Assembly: GCF_001612785.1 (NCBI RefSeq)
Contig: NZ_BDBC01000008.1
Coordinates: 79,458 to 143,457 of the forward strand
Direction of reading: 5' to 3'
Length of the DNA stretch: 64,000 nucleotides
Source of the DNA: Nocardia beijingensis NBRC 16342
GTDB taxonomy: Bacteria; Actinomycetota; Actinomycetes; Mycobacteriales; Mycobacteriaceae
The notes under the pieces are model-generated. The model was given only the letters and a program-made list of their open reading frames with translations. It made no database searches and was not told the DNA's origin. Below are positions 37,708 to 46,508 of this stretch, piece after piece. The position numbers and the translations under genes were made by a program. The first letter of the stretch is position 1. The number at the start of each line of letters is the position of its first letter.

Positions 37708-38883
37708 TCAGTGCGGGTGTGCCGGAAGAATACGGCCCGTGACCTCGCCCAATCCGATGGCCGCGTGCGGACCCGGAGCCGACGCGGTGATGGTGACCTC
37801 GTCGCCGTCCTCCAGAAAGGTGAGTTGCTGATCGTTCACCGATACCGGCCTGCTGCCGCCCCAGGACAGCTCGATGAACGAGCCGCGTTGATCCGGTTCG
37901 GGGCCGGAGATGGTGCCGGAGGCGTACAGGTCGCCGGTGCGCGTCGATGCGCCGTTCGCGGTGAGATGAGCCAGCATCTGCGCCGGTGACCAGTACATCC
38001 GGGAGTAGGGCGGGTAGCTGACCGGTTGTCCGTTCCAGGCCACGGTGAGGTCGATGTCCAGGCCCCAGTGCTCGGCGCCGAGCAGGTAGGGCAGCGGCGC
38101 GGGGGACTGCTCGGGCAGCGGTATGCGGGCGGACTCCAGAGCGGCCAGTGGCGTGATCCACGGCGAGATCGACGTCGCGAACGACTTGCCGAGGAACGGG
38201 CCCAGCGGCTGGTACTCCCAGGCCTGGATGTCGCGGGCCGACCAATCGTTGACCAGCGCGACGCCGAACACCCGCGCGGCGAACTCGTCGATCGGGACCG
38301 GCACGCCGAGCCGCGAGCCGACGCCGATCACGAAGCCGAGCTCGGCCTCGATGTCCAGCCGCCGCGACGGGCCGAAAACCGGTGCGCCGGAATCGGTCTT
38401 GCGCTGCCCGTACGGCCGTGTGATCGCGGTGCCCGACACCACCACGGTGCCTGCCCGCCCGTGATAGCCCACCGGCAGGTGCCGCCAGTTCGGCAGCAGC
38501 GGATCGCCGTCCGGCCGGAACAGGCGGCCGAGGTTCGTCGCGTGGTCGATGCTGGCGTAGAAGTCCACGTAATCGCCGATGCGCACGGGCAGCCGCAGGT
38601 CCACGTCGGCCAAGCGGTGCACCGCGGCGTCGTCCAGCTCGCCGTCGACCGCCTCGCGAATCCGGTCGCGCACCGTGCGCCAGCGGGCTGGTCCCTGCGC
38701 CAGGAAGGCGTTCAGGCTCGGCTCGGCGAAAACCGGATCGTCCAGCAGCACAGCCAGATCGATGACATGTTCGCCGAGCCGCACGCCCACGCGGGGGTCG
38801 GCTCCGGTCGGCGCGAAGACCCCGTACGGAAGATTGTCCGGACCGAACAGCGACTCCGGCGCCACCTCGACCCTGGCCCTCAC
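37708..38883 (-). CDS. fahA: Fumarylacetoacetase
   Basis: A 391-aa hydrolase splitting fumarylacetoacetate to fumarate and acetoacetate, the last step of Tyr/Phe breakdown via homogentisate. The FAH core includes YVDFYASIDHATNLGRLFRP, IEAELGFVIGVGSRLG (metal-binding Glu) and VNDWSARDIQAWEY. GTG 38883 overlaps the hmgA stop as GTGA, so the genes are coupled. No maleylacetoacetate isomerase gene lies in the cluster; it may be elsewhere or replaced by a thiol-independent route. Confidence 0.93.
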   Translation of the reverse strand: MRARVEVAPESLFGPDNLPYGVFAPTGADPRVGVRLGEHVIDLAVLLDDPVFAEPSLNAFLAQGPARWRTVRDRIREAVDGELDDAAVHRLADVDLRLPVRIGDYVDFYASIDHATNLGRLFRPDGDPLLPNWRHLPVGYHGRAGTVVVSGTAITRPYGQRKTDSGAPVFGPSRRLDIEAELGFVIGVGSRLGVPVPIDEFAARVFGVALVNDWSARDIQAWEYQPLGPFLGKSFATSISPWITPLAALESARIPLPEQSPAPLPYLLGAEHWGLDIDLTVAWNGQPVSYPPYSRMYWSPAQMLAHLTANGASTRTGDLYASGTISGPEPDQRGSFIELSWGGSRPVSVNDQQLTFLEDGDEVTITASAPGPHAAIGLGEVTGRILPAHPH

Positions 38884-40076
38884 GCGGGGCCCCGGCCCGA
38901 CCAGCTCCACGCGTAGGTCGGGTCTTCGCAGGCCAGCGCCCCTTCGCCGAGTTCGAGCGGGCGGAAGGTGTCCACCATGACGGCCAGCTCGTCGAAGTAC
39001 TCGATGCCGATGCTGTTCTCGTAGGCGCCGGGCTGCGGACCGTGGGCATAGCCGCCGGGGTGCACCGACACCGAACCCTGCGTGATCCCGGACCCCTTGC
39101 GGGCTTCGTAGTTGCCGCCGCAATAGAACATGACCTCGTCGGAATCGACGTTGGAGTGGTAGTACGGCACGGGAATCGACAGCGGGTGGTAATCCACCTT
39201 GCGGGGAACGAAATTGCAGATCACGAAGTTGCCGCCCTCGAAGGCCTGATGGACCGGCGGCGGCTGGTGGATGCGGCCGGTGATCGGTTCGAAGTCGGCG
39301 ATATTGAACGTCCAGGGGTACAGGCAGCCGTCCCAGCCCACCACATCGAACGGGTGGGTGGCGTAGACCATCCTGGTGCCGACGACCTGTCCGCCGGGCC
39401 GATGTTTGACCAGCACTTCCACCTCGGTGCCGGTCGCGGTGACGGTCTCGGTCGGGCCGTGCAGGTCGCGCTCGCAATACGGGGCGTGTTCGAGTAGCTG
39501 GCCGAACTTCGACAGATAGCGCTTCGGTGGGGTGATGTGACCGGTCGCCTCGATCACGTACGCCCGCAACGGTTCCGGACCGGTGGGCCGCCAGCGGTGC
39601 GTCGTGGCGCGCGGGATGAGCACCTGATCGCCCTGCCGCGCCGGCAACGCGCCGAACACCGTCTCCACCGTCGCCGCGCCGGACTCCACGTACACCAGTT
39701 CGTCGCCGATCGCGTTGCGGTACAGGGGTGATCCGCCCTTCGCGACGACGTAGGAGATGCGCACGTCCGCGTTGCCGAGCAGCAGGCGGCGTCCGGTCAC
39801 CGGATCGGTCTCGGCCGGGGTGTCGCCGGGGAACAGCGTGTGCAGGCGCAGATGGCGGTGCCGGAGCGGATGGTTCGGCGTGGTCCGCTGATCGGGCAGC
39901 TCCCAGACCGTCGAATCGACCAGTGCCGGCGGCAGGCCGCGGTGATAGAGCAGGGAGGAGTCGCCGGAGAAGCCCTCCTCGCCCATCAGCTCCTCGTAGT
40001 AGAGCCGGCCCTGCTCGTCACGATGCTGGGTGTGCCGCTTCGGCGGTACCGTACCCACTTGCCGATAGAACGCCAT
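38880..40076 (-). CDS. hmgA: Homogentisate 1,2-dioxygenase
   Basis: A 398-aa non-haem iron dioxygenase that opens the ring of homogentisate. Features: MAFYRQVGTVPPKRHTQHR at the N-terminus, cupin segments GDQVLIPRATTHRW and MFYCGGNYEARKGSG, and HPGGYAHGPQPGAYENSIG with iron-ligand His. It is slightly shorter than the Pseudomonas/human enzyme but normal for actinobacteria. GGAGGAAC precedes the ATG. It is followed by coupled fahA; a TetR gene lies 65 nt upstream on the same strand. Confidence 0.93.
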   Translation of the reverse strand: MAFYRQVGTVPPKRHTQHRDEQGRLYYEELMGEEGFSGDSSLLYHRGLPPALVDSTVWELPDQRTTPNHPLRHRHLRLHTLFPGDTPAETDPVTGRRLLLGNADVRISYVVAKGGSPLYRNAIGDELVYVESGAATVETVFGALPARQGDQVLIPRATTHRWRPTGPEPLRAYVIEATGHITPPKRYLSKFGQLLEHAPYCERDLHGPTETVTATGTEVEVLVKHRPGGQVVGTRMVYATHPFDVVGWDGCLYPWTFNIADFEPITGRIHQPPPVHQAFEGGNFVICNFVPRKVDYHPLSIPVPYYHSNVDSDEVMFYCGGNYEARKGSGITQGSVSVHPGGYAHGPQPGAYENSIGIEYFDELAVMVDTFRPLELGEGALACEDPTYAWSWSGRGPA

Positions 40077-40141
40077 GACCGTTCCTCCGCCAGCCGGTGG
40101 TCGGACAGTTGATCACCATCGTAGTGCGGCCGGAGCGTCTA

Positions 40142-40843
40142 TCAGGCGTTTCGCAGGGCTCGGTAGACCGAGGCCCCGACGAACGCGCCGAGATCCGCCG
40201 GTGTCCAGCCGTCCTGGTCGGCGAGCAGCGCGCGCACGGCCGCCTCGCCCGCCGACACCCACTGCTCCACCAGCACGGGCAACTTGCGCTCGGCGTCCAC
40301 CGTGCCCCACGCGCGCAGCGTCGGGCGCAGGAGTTTGGTGCAGCGCTCGATGACGAGCGCGCGGCCGCGCCCGAACGATTTCGCGACGGCGGGGTCCGGA
40401 TTGCCGTAGACCAGCCGCCAGGCGTCCGGCCGGATCGCCGCCTTCGTCAGCAACGCGCGAAACCCCTGGACGAACACGGTCTCGTCGGCGTCGACATCCC
40501 GTGGCTTCACCACCTCGAGCACGCCGCTGACCAGGTAGCCCTCCTCGCGCTGGATCAACGCCTCGATCAGCTCGACGCGATCGGCGAAGCAGGCGTAGAC
40601 CACCGGCCTGGTCACATTCATCCGCTCCGCGATCGCGGCCATGGTGACCGCGGCGATGCCGTCCTCGACGGCGATGGCGAGCGCGGTGTCGAGCACCTGC
40701 GGGCGGCGGCGCTGCGGGCCGAGGTGCTGCGCCCGCTGCCGCTGCCCCATGGCCGCGTCGCTGTTCAAGCCGCCCAACCTGCCGCCGGTGGTCCGGTTAC
40801 CGCTGCCGCGGCGGGGAAAGGGCGGCTGTGCCGGGCGGGTCAC
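40142..40843 (-). CDS. TetR-family transcriptional regulator
   Basis: A 233-aa TetR protein with HTH VTMAAIAERMNVTRPVVYACF. GTG 40843 overlaps the xthA stop (GTGA), giving a ~50-residue N-terminal extension before the HTH; ATG 40750 is a shorter alternative. It lies directly upstream of hmgA-fahA on the same strand. Control of homogentisate catabolism is a reasonable guess but no operator stands out in the 65-nt gap. Confidence 0.78.
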   Translation of the reverse strand: MTRPAQPPFPRRGSGNRTTGGRLGGLNSDAAMGQRQRAQHLGPQRRRPQVLDTALAIAVEDGIAAVTMAAIAERMNVTRPVVYACFADRVELIEALIQREEGYLVSGVLEVVKPRDVDADETVFVQGFRALLTKAAIRPDAWRLVYGNPDPAVAKSFGRGRALVIERCTKLLRPTLRAWGTVDAERKLPVLVEQWVSAGEAAVRALLADQDGWTPADLGAFVGASVYRALRNA

Positions 40844-41670
40844 GCGGGCCTGGGTTCGTCGGCGAACTCGGCGATCACCGGGGCGTGGTCGCTGGCGCCC
40901 TTGCCCTTTCGCGCCTCACGATCGACCATCGCGTCCGTCACGGTCGCGGCGAGCGCGGGGGAAGCGAGGATGAAATCGATGCGCATGCCCTCTTTGCGCG
41001 GGAAGCGCAGCTGGGTGTAGTCCCAGTAGGTGTAGACGCCCGGTCCGGGCGCGAACGGACGCATGACATCCGCGAACCCGGCGTCCACGACGGCCTGGAA
41101 CGCGTCGCGCTCCGGCTGCGAGGTGTGCGTCTTCTCGGCGAAGTACTCCACGGACCACACATCGTCGTCGGTCGGCGCGATGTTCCAGTCGCCCACCAGC
41201 GCGATCTTGGCCTGCGGGTCCTCGGCCAGCCAGCGCGCGCCGTTGTCACGCAGCGCGGCAAGCCATTCCAGCTTGTACGTGTAATGCGGGTCGCCGAGCG
41301 TCCGGCCGTTGGGCACGTACAGGCTCCATACCCGCACGCCACCACAGGTGGCCCCGATCGCCCTCGACTCGACGACCGGCGTGCTGATCAGCGACTCGCC
41401 CGCGTCCTTGTCGAAGCCGGGCTGGCCGGGGAAGGCGAACTCGACGTCGGCGAGGCCCACGCGGGAGACGATCGCCACCCCGTTCCACTGGTTGATCCCC
41501 AGGTGGGCGACTTCGTAGCCGAGTTCGTCGAAGCGCTCGAACGGGAACTGGTCGTCGCGGCACTTGGTCTCCTGGATGGCGAGCACGTCGATGTCCTGGC
41601 GGTCGAGCCAGTCCGCGACGCGGTCGAGCCGGGAGCGGATGGAGTTGACGTTCCAGGTGGCGAGACGCAC
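40840..41670 (-). CDS. xthA: Exodeoxyribonuclease III
   Basis: A 276-aa AP endonuclease/3'-5' exonuclease of the ExoIII family, acting in base-excision repair. Motifs: MRLATWNVNSIRSRL, the metal-binding Glu in AIQETKCRD, GDWNIAP, and SDHAPVIAEF with catalytic Asp-His. Length is typical. It begins the gene set that matches M. tuberculosis Rv0427c-Rv0433 in order (from memory). Its stop overlaps the TetR start. Confidence 0.95.
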   Translation of the reverse strand: MRLATWNVNSIRSRLDRVADWLDRQDIDVLAIQETKCRDDQFPFERFDELGYEVAHLGINQWNGVAIVSRVGLADVEFAFPGQPGFDKDAGESLISTPVVESRAIGATCGGVRVWSLYVPNGRTLGDPHYTYKLEWLAALRDNGARWLAEDPQAKIALVGDWNIAPTDDDVWSVEYFAEKTHTSQPERDAFQAVVDAGFADVMRPFAPGPGVYTYWDYTQLRFPRKEGMRIDFILASPALAATVTDAMVDREARKGKGASDHAPVIAEFADEPRPA

Positions 41671-41700
41671 TGCGGCCTTCCTTCGGGTGACAGATCTGTT

Positions 41701-42702
41701 CTACCGCAGGCCGCCGGGCCCGGCGAGCGGTTCCGGCGCGGCGTAGCGATAGGTGTGGTGCTCGATGAAGCCCAGTTCGCGGTACATCGCGCGGGCCGGT
41801 TCGTTGGTGGCTTCCACCTGGAGATAGGCGTGCGTCGCGCCGCGGTCGCGGCCCCAGCGGATCAGCTCGGCGCAGACCAGCGAGCCGAGTCCGTGCCTGC
41901 GGTGCGCGGCGGCGACGGCCACGCAGGTGAGGCCGATCCAGCGGCGTCCGTCCGGGGCGGTGGTGAGCGCGCCGCGGCCGATCGCGATCGGGCGCGGCAG
42001 GCCGAGCGAGGCGAAGCCGAGTTCGCCGCCGATGACGGCGGTGAGCACGTCGGGATCGGGCGCGGGAATCGCCTGCTCGCCCGGGTCCGCACCGCTGTAG
42101 CGGTGCATCTCCAGCCAGTCCGCGTGGGGAGCGGGCGCGATCCGCACCATCGAAGGGCCTTGCGGCAGCACGAAATTGTCGATGTCCATGGCCAGCATGA
42201 GCGTCTCCCGCCAGCTGTGCCAGCCCGGCGGCACGGGGGCCAGCCGATCGGGCAGCGCGAGCTGCAAGGGCAGGCCGTGCGCGGTGTACCACTCGCCGAT
42301 CCGGTGCAGCGTCTCCGCCGACACGGTGGCGGGCCCATCGGAATTACCCAAGGGCACAGCCGAATTCGCGCGACCGGTGTATCCGTTGCCCGCGCGTGCC
42401 AGCCAGCCATCGATCCAGGCGTGCTCGACGCCGGGCCAGCCGTAGGCGGCCGCGGCTTCCAGCGCGCGAATCTCCCTGATGCGTATCGGTCTCGGGCCGA
42501 TGGCCTTCAGCGCGATCACGCGTTCCGGAGCGACCGACACCAGCTCGCCGCCCGCGCCGCGCACGGTCGGCGGGTCGAGGGAGACGAGCTCGCCGATCAC
42601 GTCGGTCAGCGGTTGGGGATAACCCGCGGGCAGCTGATAGCGCAGCACCACACGGCGGCCGAGCGGGATGTCGGGCAGGCCGGACGCGGGGTCAGTCGTC
42701 AT
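41701..42702 (-). CDS. GNAT-family N-acetyltransferase (Rv0428c type)
   Basis: A 333-aa protein. The C-terminal ~120 residues are a GNAT domain ([20 protein letters not shown] with the acetyl-CoA-binding RRHGLG, and [20 protein letters not shown]). The N-terminal ~200 residues ([35 protein letters not shown]) are a specific extension seen in Rv0428c-like proteins. The substrate is unknown. It overlaps def by 11 bp, so it is probably co-expressed with peptide deformylase, hinting at a link to protein N-termini, which is speculative. Confidence 0.85.
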   Translation of the reverse strand: MTTDPASGLPDIPLGRRVVLRYQLPAGYPQPLTDVIGELVSLDPPTVRGAGGELVSVAPERVIALKAIGPRPIRIREIRALEAAAAYGWPGVEHAWIDGWLARAGNGYTGRANSAVPLGNSDGPATVSAETLHRIGEWYTAHGLPLQLALPDRLAPVPPGWHSWRETLMLAMDIDNFVLPQGPSMVRIAPAPHADWLEMHRYSGADPGEQAIPAPDPDVLTAVIGGELGFASLGLPRPIAIGRGALTTAPDGRRWIGLTCVAVAAAHRRHGLGSLVCAELIRWGRDRGATHAYLQVEATNEPARAMYRELGFIEHHTYRYAAPEPLAGPGGLR

Positions 42703-43282
42703 GCCCGAACGGGTCGGGGTCGGTGCCGGGGAGCCAGCTCAGACCCGGTATGCCCCAGCCGTTGCGTTTGATCGCCTTCTTGGCGGCCCGCGCGTTGCGG
42801 CCGATCAGCACGTCCACGTAGAGGAACCCGTCGAGGTGCCCGACCTCGTGCTGGAGCATGCGGGCGAAGAAGCCCTTACCCTCCACCTCCACCGGCTCGC
42901 CGTGCTCGTCGGTGCCGGTCACCTTCGCCCATTCGGCGCGGCCGGTGGGGAACTGCTCGCCGGGCACCGACAGGCAGCCCTCCTCGTCGTCGTCCGGGTC
43001 CGGCATGGTCTCGGGGATCTCCGAGGTCTCCAGGACCGGATTGACCACAACGCCGCGGCGGCGGGTCGCGGTGCCGTCCGCGCCGAGGTCGGGGCAGTCG
43101 TAGACGAACAGGCGCAGCGGAACGCCGACCTGGTTGGCCGCAAGCCCGACGCCGTGCGCCGCGTCCAGCGTCTCGTACATATCCGCGATGAGCGGAGCCA
43201 ATTCCTCCGGCGACTGGGTGACCCGCTCGGTCGGATTGTGCAGAACCGGGTCGCCGACGATCACGATCGGGAGGATTGCCAT
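42692..43282 (-). CDS. def: Peptide deformylase
   Basis: A 196-aa metalloprotease removing the formyl group from nascent proteins. All three class motifs are present: [20 protein letters not shown] and QHEVGHLDG (Cys plus two His as metal ligands, Glu as base). The insertion between motifs 1 and 2 and the C-terminal extension match mycobacterial Def. Start ATG 43282. It is the first gene of the minus-strand def-GNAT-xthA run. Confidence 0.96.
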   Translation of the reverse strand: MAILPIVIVGDPVLHNPTERVTQSPEELAPLIADMYETLDAAHGVGLAANQVGVPLRLFVYDCPDLGADGTATRRRGVVVNPVLETSEIPETMPDPDDDEEGCLSVPGEQFPTGRAEWAKVTGTDEHGEPVEVEGKGFFARMLQHEVGHLDGFLYVDVLIGRNARAAKKAIKRNGWGIPGLSWLPGTDPDPFGHDD

Positions 43283-43465
43283 GCGCCAATTATTGCCGTG
43301 GGCGCCACGTCACGGCTCCTCGGGTGCCGGACAGCAGCCCGGGCCTACCGGCCGGTAGGGAACACGCCGCGCTGTGGGCCCGGCGATTCCCCTCACGCGT
43401 GGTTGAATGTTCCGCGACGTACAAGCACCATTTTTCGTCTGGTGGTCACTCGGCGAGGGAGCGAG

Positions 43466-43819
43466 ATGGACGGCGCAGCGGCACGGGATCTTCCCGCGAC
43501 CCACAACAGCCCTTCCGCGAGCGAAGACGGCACGACGGAGCACGCCACGGCCGAGCAGGCCGACGGTAGCGGACTGAGCCGTCGCGAACTCGACATCCTG
43601 GCCTTCGAGCGGCAGTGGTGGAAGTACGCGGGGGCGAAGGAGGAGGCGATCCGCGAGCTGTTCGCCATGTCGCCGACCCGCTACTACCAGGTGCTGAACG
43701 CGGTGGTGGACCGGCAGGAGGCGCTGGCGGCCGACCCGATGCTGGTCAAGCGGCTGCGCAGGCTGCGAGCGAGCAGGCAGAAGGCGCGCGCGGCGCGGCG
43801 GCTCGGATTCCAGGCCTGA
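43466..43819 (+). CDS. DUF3263 protein (Rv0430 type)
   Basis: A 117-aa protein. After a ~45-residue acidic, disordered N-terminus comes the DUF3263 region (LDILAFERQWWKYAGAKEEA, FAMSPTRYYQVLNAVVDRQE), which looks like a small HTH, with a basic tail (LRRLRASRQKARAARRLGF). DNA binding is plausible. GAGGGAG precedes ATG 43466. It is divergent from def and followed by the LytR_C gene, as in M. tuberculosis. Confidence 0.83.
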   Translation: MDGAAARDLPATHNSPSASEDGTTEHATAEQADGSGLSRRELDILAFERQWWKYAGAKEEAIRELFAMSPTRYYQVLNAVVDRQEALAADPMLVKRLRRLRASRQKARAARRLGFQA

Positions 43820-43867
43820 CCCGGCGATGCGGACCCGGACCCGCCTCCTGCGACTAGGCTCGCGAAG

Positions 43868-44428
43868 GTGAGCTACCCGAACCCCACCTCCGGTGGGCCA
43901 CCGTTGCGCGCCCTGGCGATGGTGCTGATCGCGTTGGCCATCGTCTTCGCAGGGCTCGGCGCGATGTCGCTGTCGGATTCCGACGCCGACACCGACGCCT
44001 CGGGAACCAGCCAATCGCCGACCTCGAGCGCGAGCGCCGCGCCCCAGGTCCCGGCGAGCACCACCGCGCCCAAGGCGCCGATCTCGTCAACCCCGGCGGC
44101 GACCGTGACGCCGGCCACCACCACCGCCGCGCCGACCACCTCCACGGCGGCGCGTTCGGTGCCGGTACGGGTGCTCAACAACAGCATGGTGCCGGGACTC
44201 GCCGCGAAAACCGCCGGCCAGCTGGAGGCGAGCGGGTGGACGATCGCGGAAACGGGCAATTACCCAGGCGCGAGCATCGCCAAAACCACCGTGTACTACG
44301 GCGATTCACCCGGTGAGAAGGAAGCCGCTCAGGCCATCGCGGACCAGCTCGGCGCGTCGGTGGCGCCGAAGTCGGGTGCGATCGGGGACACCGCGCCGGG
44401 TGTAACGGTGATCGTCACGGGTAACTGA
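43868..44428 (+). CDS. LytR C-terminal domain envelope protein (Rv0431 type)
   Basis: A 186-aa protein anchored by one N-terminal helix (LRALAMVLIALAIVFAGLGA), a Ser/Thr/Ala/Pro-rich linker of ~75 residues, and a C-terminal LytR_C domain (VPVRVLNNSMVPGLAAKTAG, ETGNYPGASIAKTTVYYGD). The domain faces outside the membrane. In M. tuberculosis the equivalent gene precedes sodC. GTG 43868 is the start. A role at the cell wall is inferred from topology. Confidence 0.82.
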   Translation: MSYPNPTSGGPPLRALAMVLIALAIVFAGLGAMSLSDSDADTDASGTSQSPTSSASAAPQVPASTTAPKAPISSTPAATVTPATTTAAPTTSTAARSVPVRVLNNSMVPGLAAKTAGQLEASGWTIAETGNYPGASIAKTTVYYGDSPGEKEAAQAIADQLGASVAPKSGAIGDTAPGVTVIVTGN

Positions 44429-44588
44429 CCCGTGTGGACGCTGGTCGCACGCTCGGACCGGCGAACACCGGTGAGGGCGCGCCGCCCTGTCGGGGGCACG
44501 GCGGGACGGCGTGGCATCATCTTGTCCGGTAACGAACGTGTCCACCCAGCTTTACTCGTAAACTCGGTACTCGTAAAGGAGTTCCCCG

Positions 44589-45275
44589 ATGGCCCCGTCC
44601 ACAACTCGACGCCCTTCCTGGCGGACTGTGACCCCGGTGCTCGCGGTCGCGGTGTTCGGCCTCGCCGCCTGCTCGAACAGCCAGGAGTCGAGTGACGTCC
44701 AGGGAACCACTCCGCCGGTGTGGACCGGGTCGCCCGCCCCCGCCGGGCAGTCGAGCACCGAGCACGGCGGAACGCCGAACACCGAGCAGGGCGTGAACGT
44801 CCAGCTGAAGGACCCCGCAGGCGCCTCGGTCGGCACCGCGAACTTCGCCAAGGACGGCAACCACCTGCAGATCACCGTCGAGGCCCACGGGCTGCGTCCC
44901 GGCTTCCACGGCCTGCACGTGCACCAGGTCGGCAAGTGCGAGCCGAACTCCGTCGCGCCGACCGGCGGCCCGGCGGGCGACTTCCTGTCCGCCGGTGGTC
45001 ACCTGCAGGTCGGCAGCGCCAACGCGCATCCCGCCAGTGGTGACCTGACGTCGCTCGAGGTGCGTGGCGACGGCGTCGGCAAGCTGGTCACCACCACCGA
45101 CGCGGTGACGCTTGACGACGTGAAGGGCAAGGCCCTGATCATCCACGCCGACGCCGACAACTTCGGCAACATCCCCAACCGTTACTCCCGCGCCGACGGC
45201 GTCGCGGGTCCCGACGAGTCGACCCTAGCGACGGGCGACGCGGGTGGCCGTGTCGCCTGTGGCGTGATCCAGTAG
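44589..45275 (+). CDS. sodC: Cu/Zn superoxide dismutase lipoprotein
   Basis: A 228-aa exported lipoprotein. The signal ends in the lipobox FGLAAC, followed by a ~40-residue linker and the SOD domain. Copper ligands appear in FHGLHVHQVGKCEP and IIHADADNFGNIP; GGHLQVGSANAHPASGD holds further His/Asp ligands. It disproportionates superoxide at the cell surface. The last residues GDAGGRVACGVIQ carry the Arg and Cys of the active-site channel and disulfide. It is 11 nt before the ligase gene, as in M. tuberculosis (Rv0432-Rv0433). Confidence 0.93.
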   Translation: MAPSTTRRPSWRTVTPVLAVAVFGLAACSNSQESSDVQGTTPPVWTGSPAPAGQSSTEHGGTPNTEQGVNVQLKDPAGASVGTANFAKDGNHLQITVEAHGLRPGFHGLHVHQVGKCEPNSVAPTGGPAGDFLSAGGHLQVGSANAHPASGDLTSLEVRGDGVGKLVTTTDAVTLDDVKGKALIIHADADNFGNIPNRYSRADGVAGPDESTLATGDAGGRVACGVIQ

Positions 45276-45286
45276 CGCGGTGGCAT

Positions 45287-46432
45287 ATGGCCGGGGCAGG
45301 AATCGAGCACGTTCCCTTCGAAGGTTCGCCCCGGCCCACCATCGGGGTCGAATGGGAGATCGCCTTGGTGGACAAGGTGACCCGCGATCTGTCGAACACC
45401 GCCGCCGAGGTCTTCGACTCCCTCGGTGACCTGCGCGCCCACGACGGCACGCCGCAGGTCACCAAGGAATTGCTGCGCAACACCGTCGAACTCGTCACCG
45501 GCGTGCACGAGACCGTCGGCGCGGCGTTGGAGGATCTCACCGGCACGATGAACACGGTGCGGCGCGCGGCCGACCCGCTCGGCGTCGATCTGTTCTGCGC
45601 GGGCACCCATCCGTTCGCGCAATGGTCGGCCCAGCAGCTGACCCGGTCGGAGCACTACGACGAGCTGATCGAGCGTACGCAGTGGTGGGGTCGCCAGATG
45701 ATGATCTGGGGCGTGCACGTGCATGTCGGAGTCTCGCACCGGGACAAGGTCTTTCCGATCCTCAACTCGTTGCTGCTGTCGTATCCGCATCTGCTCGCGC
45801 TGTCGGCGGGCTCGCCGATGTGGTCGGGATCGGACACCGGCTACGCCAGCAACCGGACGTTGATGTTCCAGCAGTTGCCGACAGCAGGCCTGCCCTTCCA
45901 GTTCGAGAACTGGACCCAGTTCGAGCATTTCGTGCACGACGAGGTCAAAACCGGTGTGTTCACGCAGTTGGGCGGCATGCACTGGGATATTCGCCCGGCG
46001 CCGAAGTGGGGCACCATCGAGGTGCGGGTCTGCGACGGCATCTCCACGCGCGCCGAACTCGCCGCGATGGCCGCGCTCATCCACTGCTTGATCGTCGACC
46101 TCGACCGCCGCGTCGAGAACGGCGAGACGCTGCCGACGCTGCCGCCCTGGCACGTGCAGGAGAACAAATGGCGGGCCGCGCGTTACGGGCTGGACGCGAT
46201 CATCATCACCGACTCCGACAGCAACGAGCGGTTGGTCACCGACGATCTGAACGATCTGCTGAACCGGTTGGAGCCGACGGCGGCGCGCCTCGGCTGCGCG
46301 GACGAACTCGCGCTGGTCGCCGAGATCCCCAAGCGCGGAGCCTCCTATCAGCGGCAGCGCCGGGTTGCCGCGGCGTCGCAGGGCGATCTGGTCGCGGTGG
46401 TGGACGCGCTGGTCGAGGAGCTGAAACAGTAG
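45287..46432 (+). CDS. Carboxylate-amine ligase / glutamate-cysteine ligase family (YbdK type)
   Basis: A 381-aa GCS2-family ligase. Motifs: TIGVEWEIALVDK at the N-terminus (metal-binding Glu), WSAQQLTRSEHYDELIERTQWW, GVHVHVGVSHRDK and EVRVCDGISTRAELAA. Members form gamma-glutamyl bonds in E. coli YbdK assays, but mycothiol producers do not need glutathione, so the physiological product is uncertain. The gene is probably co-transcribed with sodC. It is not the EgtA-type ligase, as no ergothioneine genes are present. Confidence 0.85.
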   Translation: MAGAGIEHVPFEGSPRPTIGVEWEIALVDKVTRDLSNTAAEVFDSLGDLRAHDGTPQVTKELLRNTVELVTGVHETVGAALEDLTGTMNTVRRAADPLGVDLFCAGTHPFAQWSAQQLTRSEHYDELIERTQWWGRQMMIWGVHVHVGVSHRDKVFPILNSLLLSYPHLLALSAGSPMWSGSDTGYASNRTLMFQQLPTAGLPFQFENWTQFEHFVHDEVKTGVFTQLGGMHWDIRPAPKWGTIEVRVCDGISTRAELAAMAALIHCLIVDLDRRVENGETLPTLPPWHVQENKWRAARYGLDAIIITDSDSNERLVTDDLNDLLNRLEPTAARLGCADELALVAEIPKRGASYQRQRRVAAASQGDLVAVVDALVEELKQ

Positions 46433-46508
46433 CGATCCGCCGGGTAGCGGTCGGTTGCTGTTCAGCTGGCCAGGGGGACGGCGTTCACCCCCCGTTTACT
46501 ATGGTCGG

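Noticed and set aside
45287..46432. Assignment as egtA (ergothioneine gamma-glutamylcysteine ligase)
   Set aside because: No egtB/C/D/E neighbours, and length and motifs fit the YbdK/Rv0433 type.
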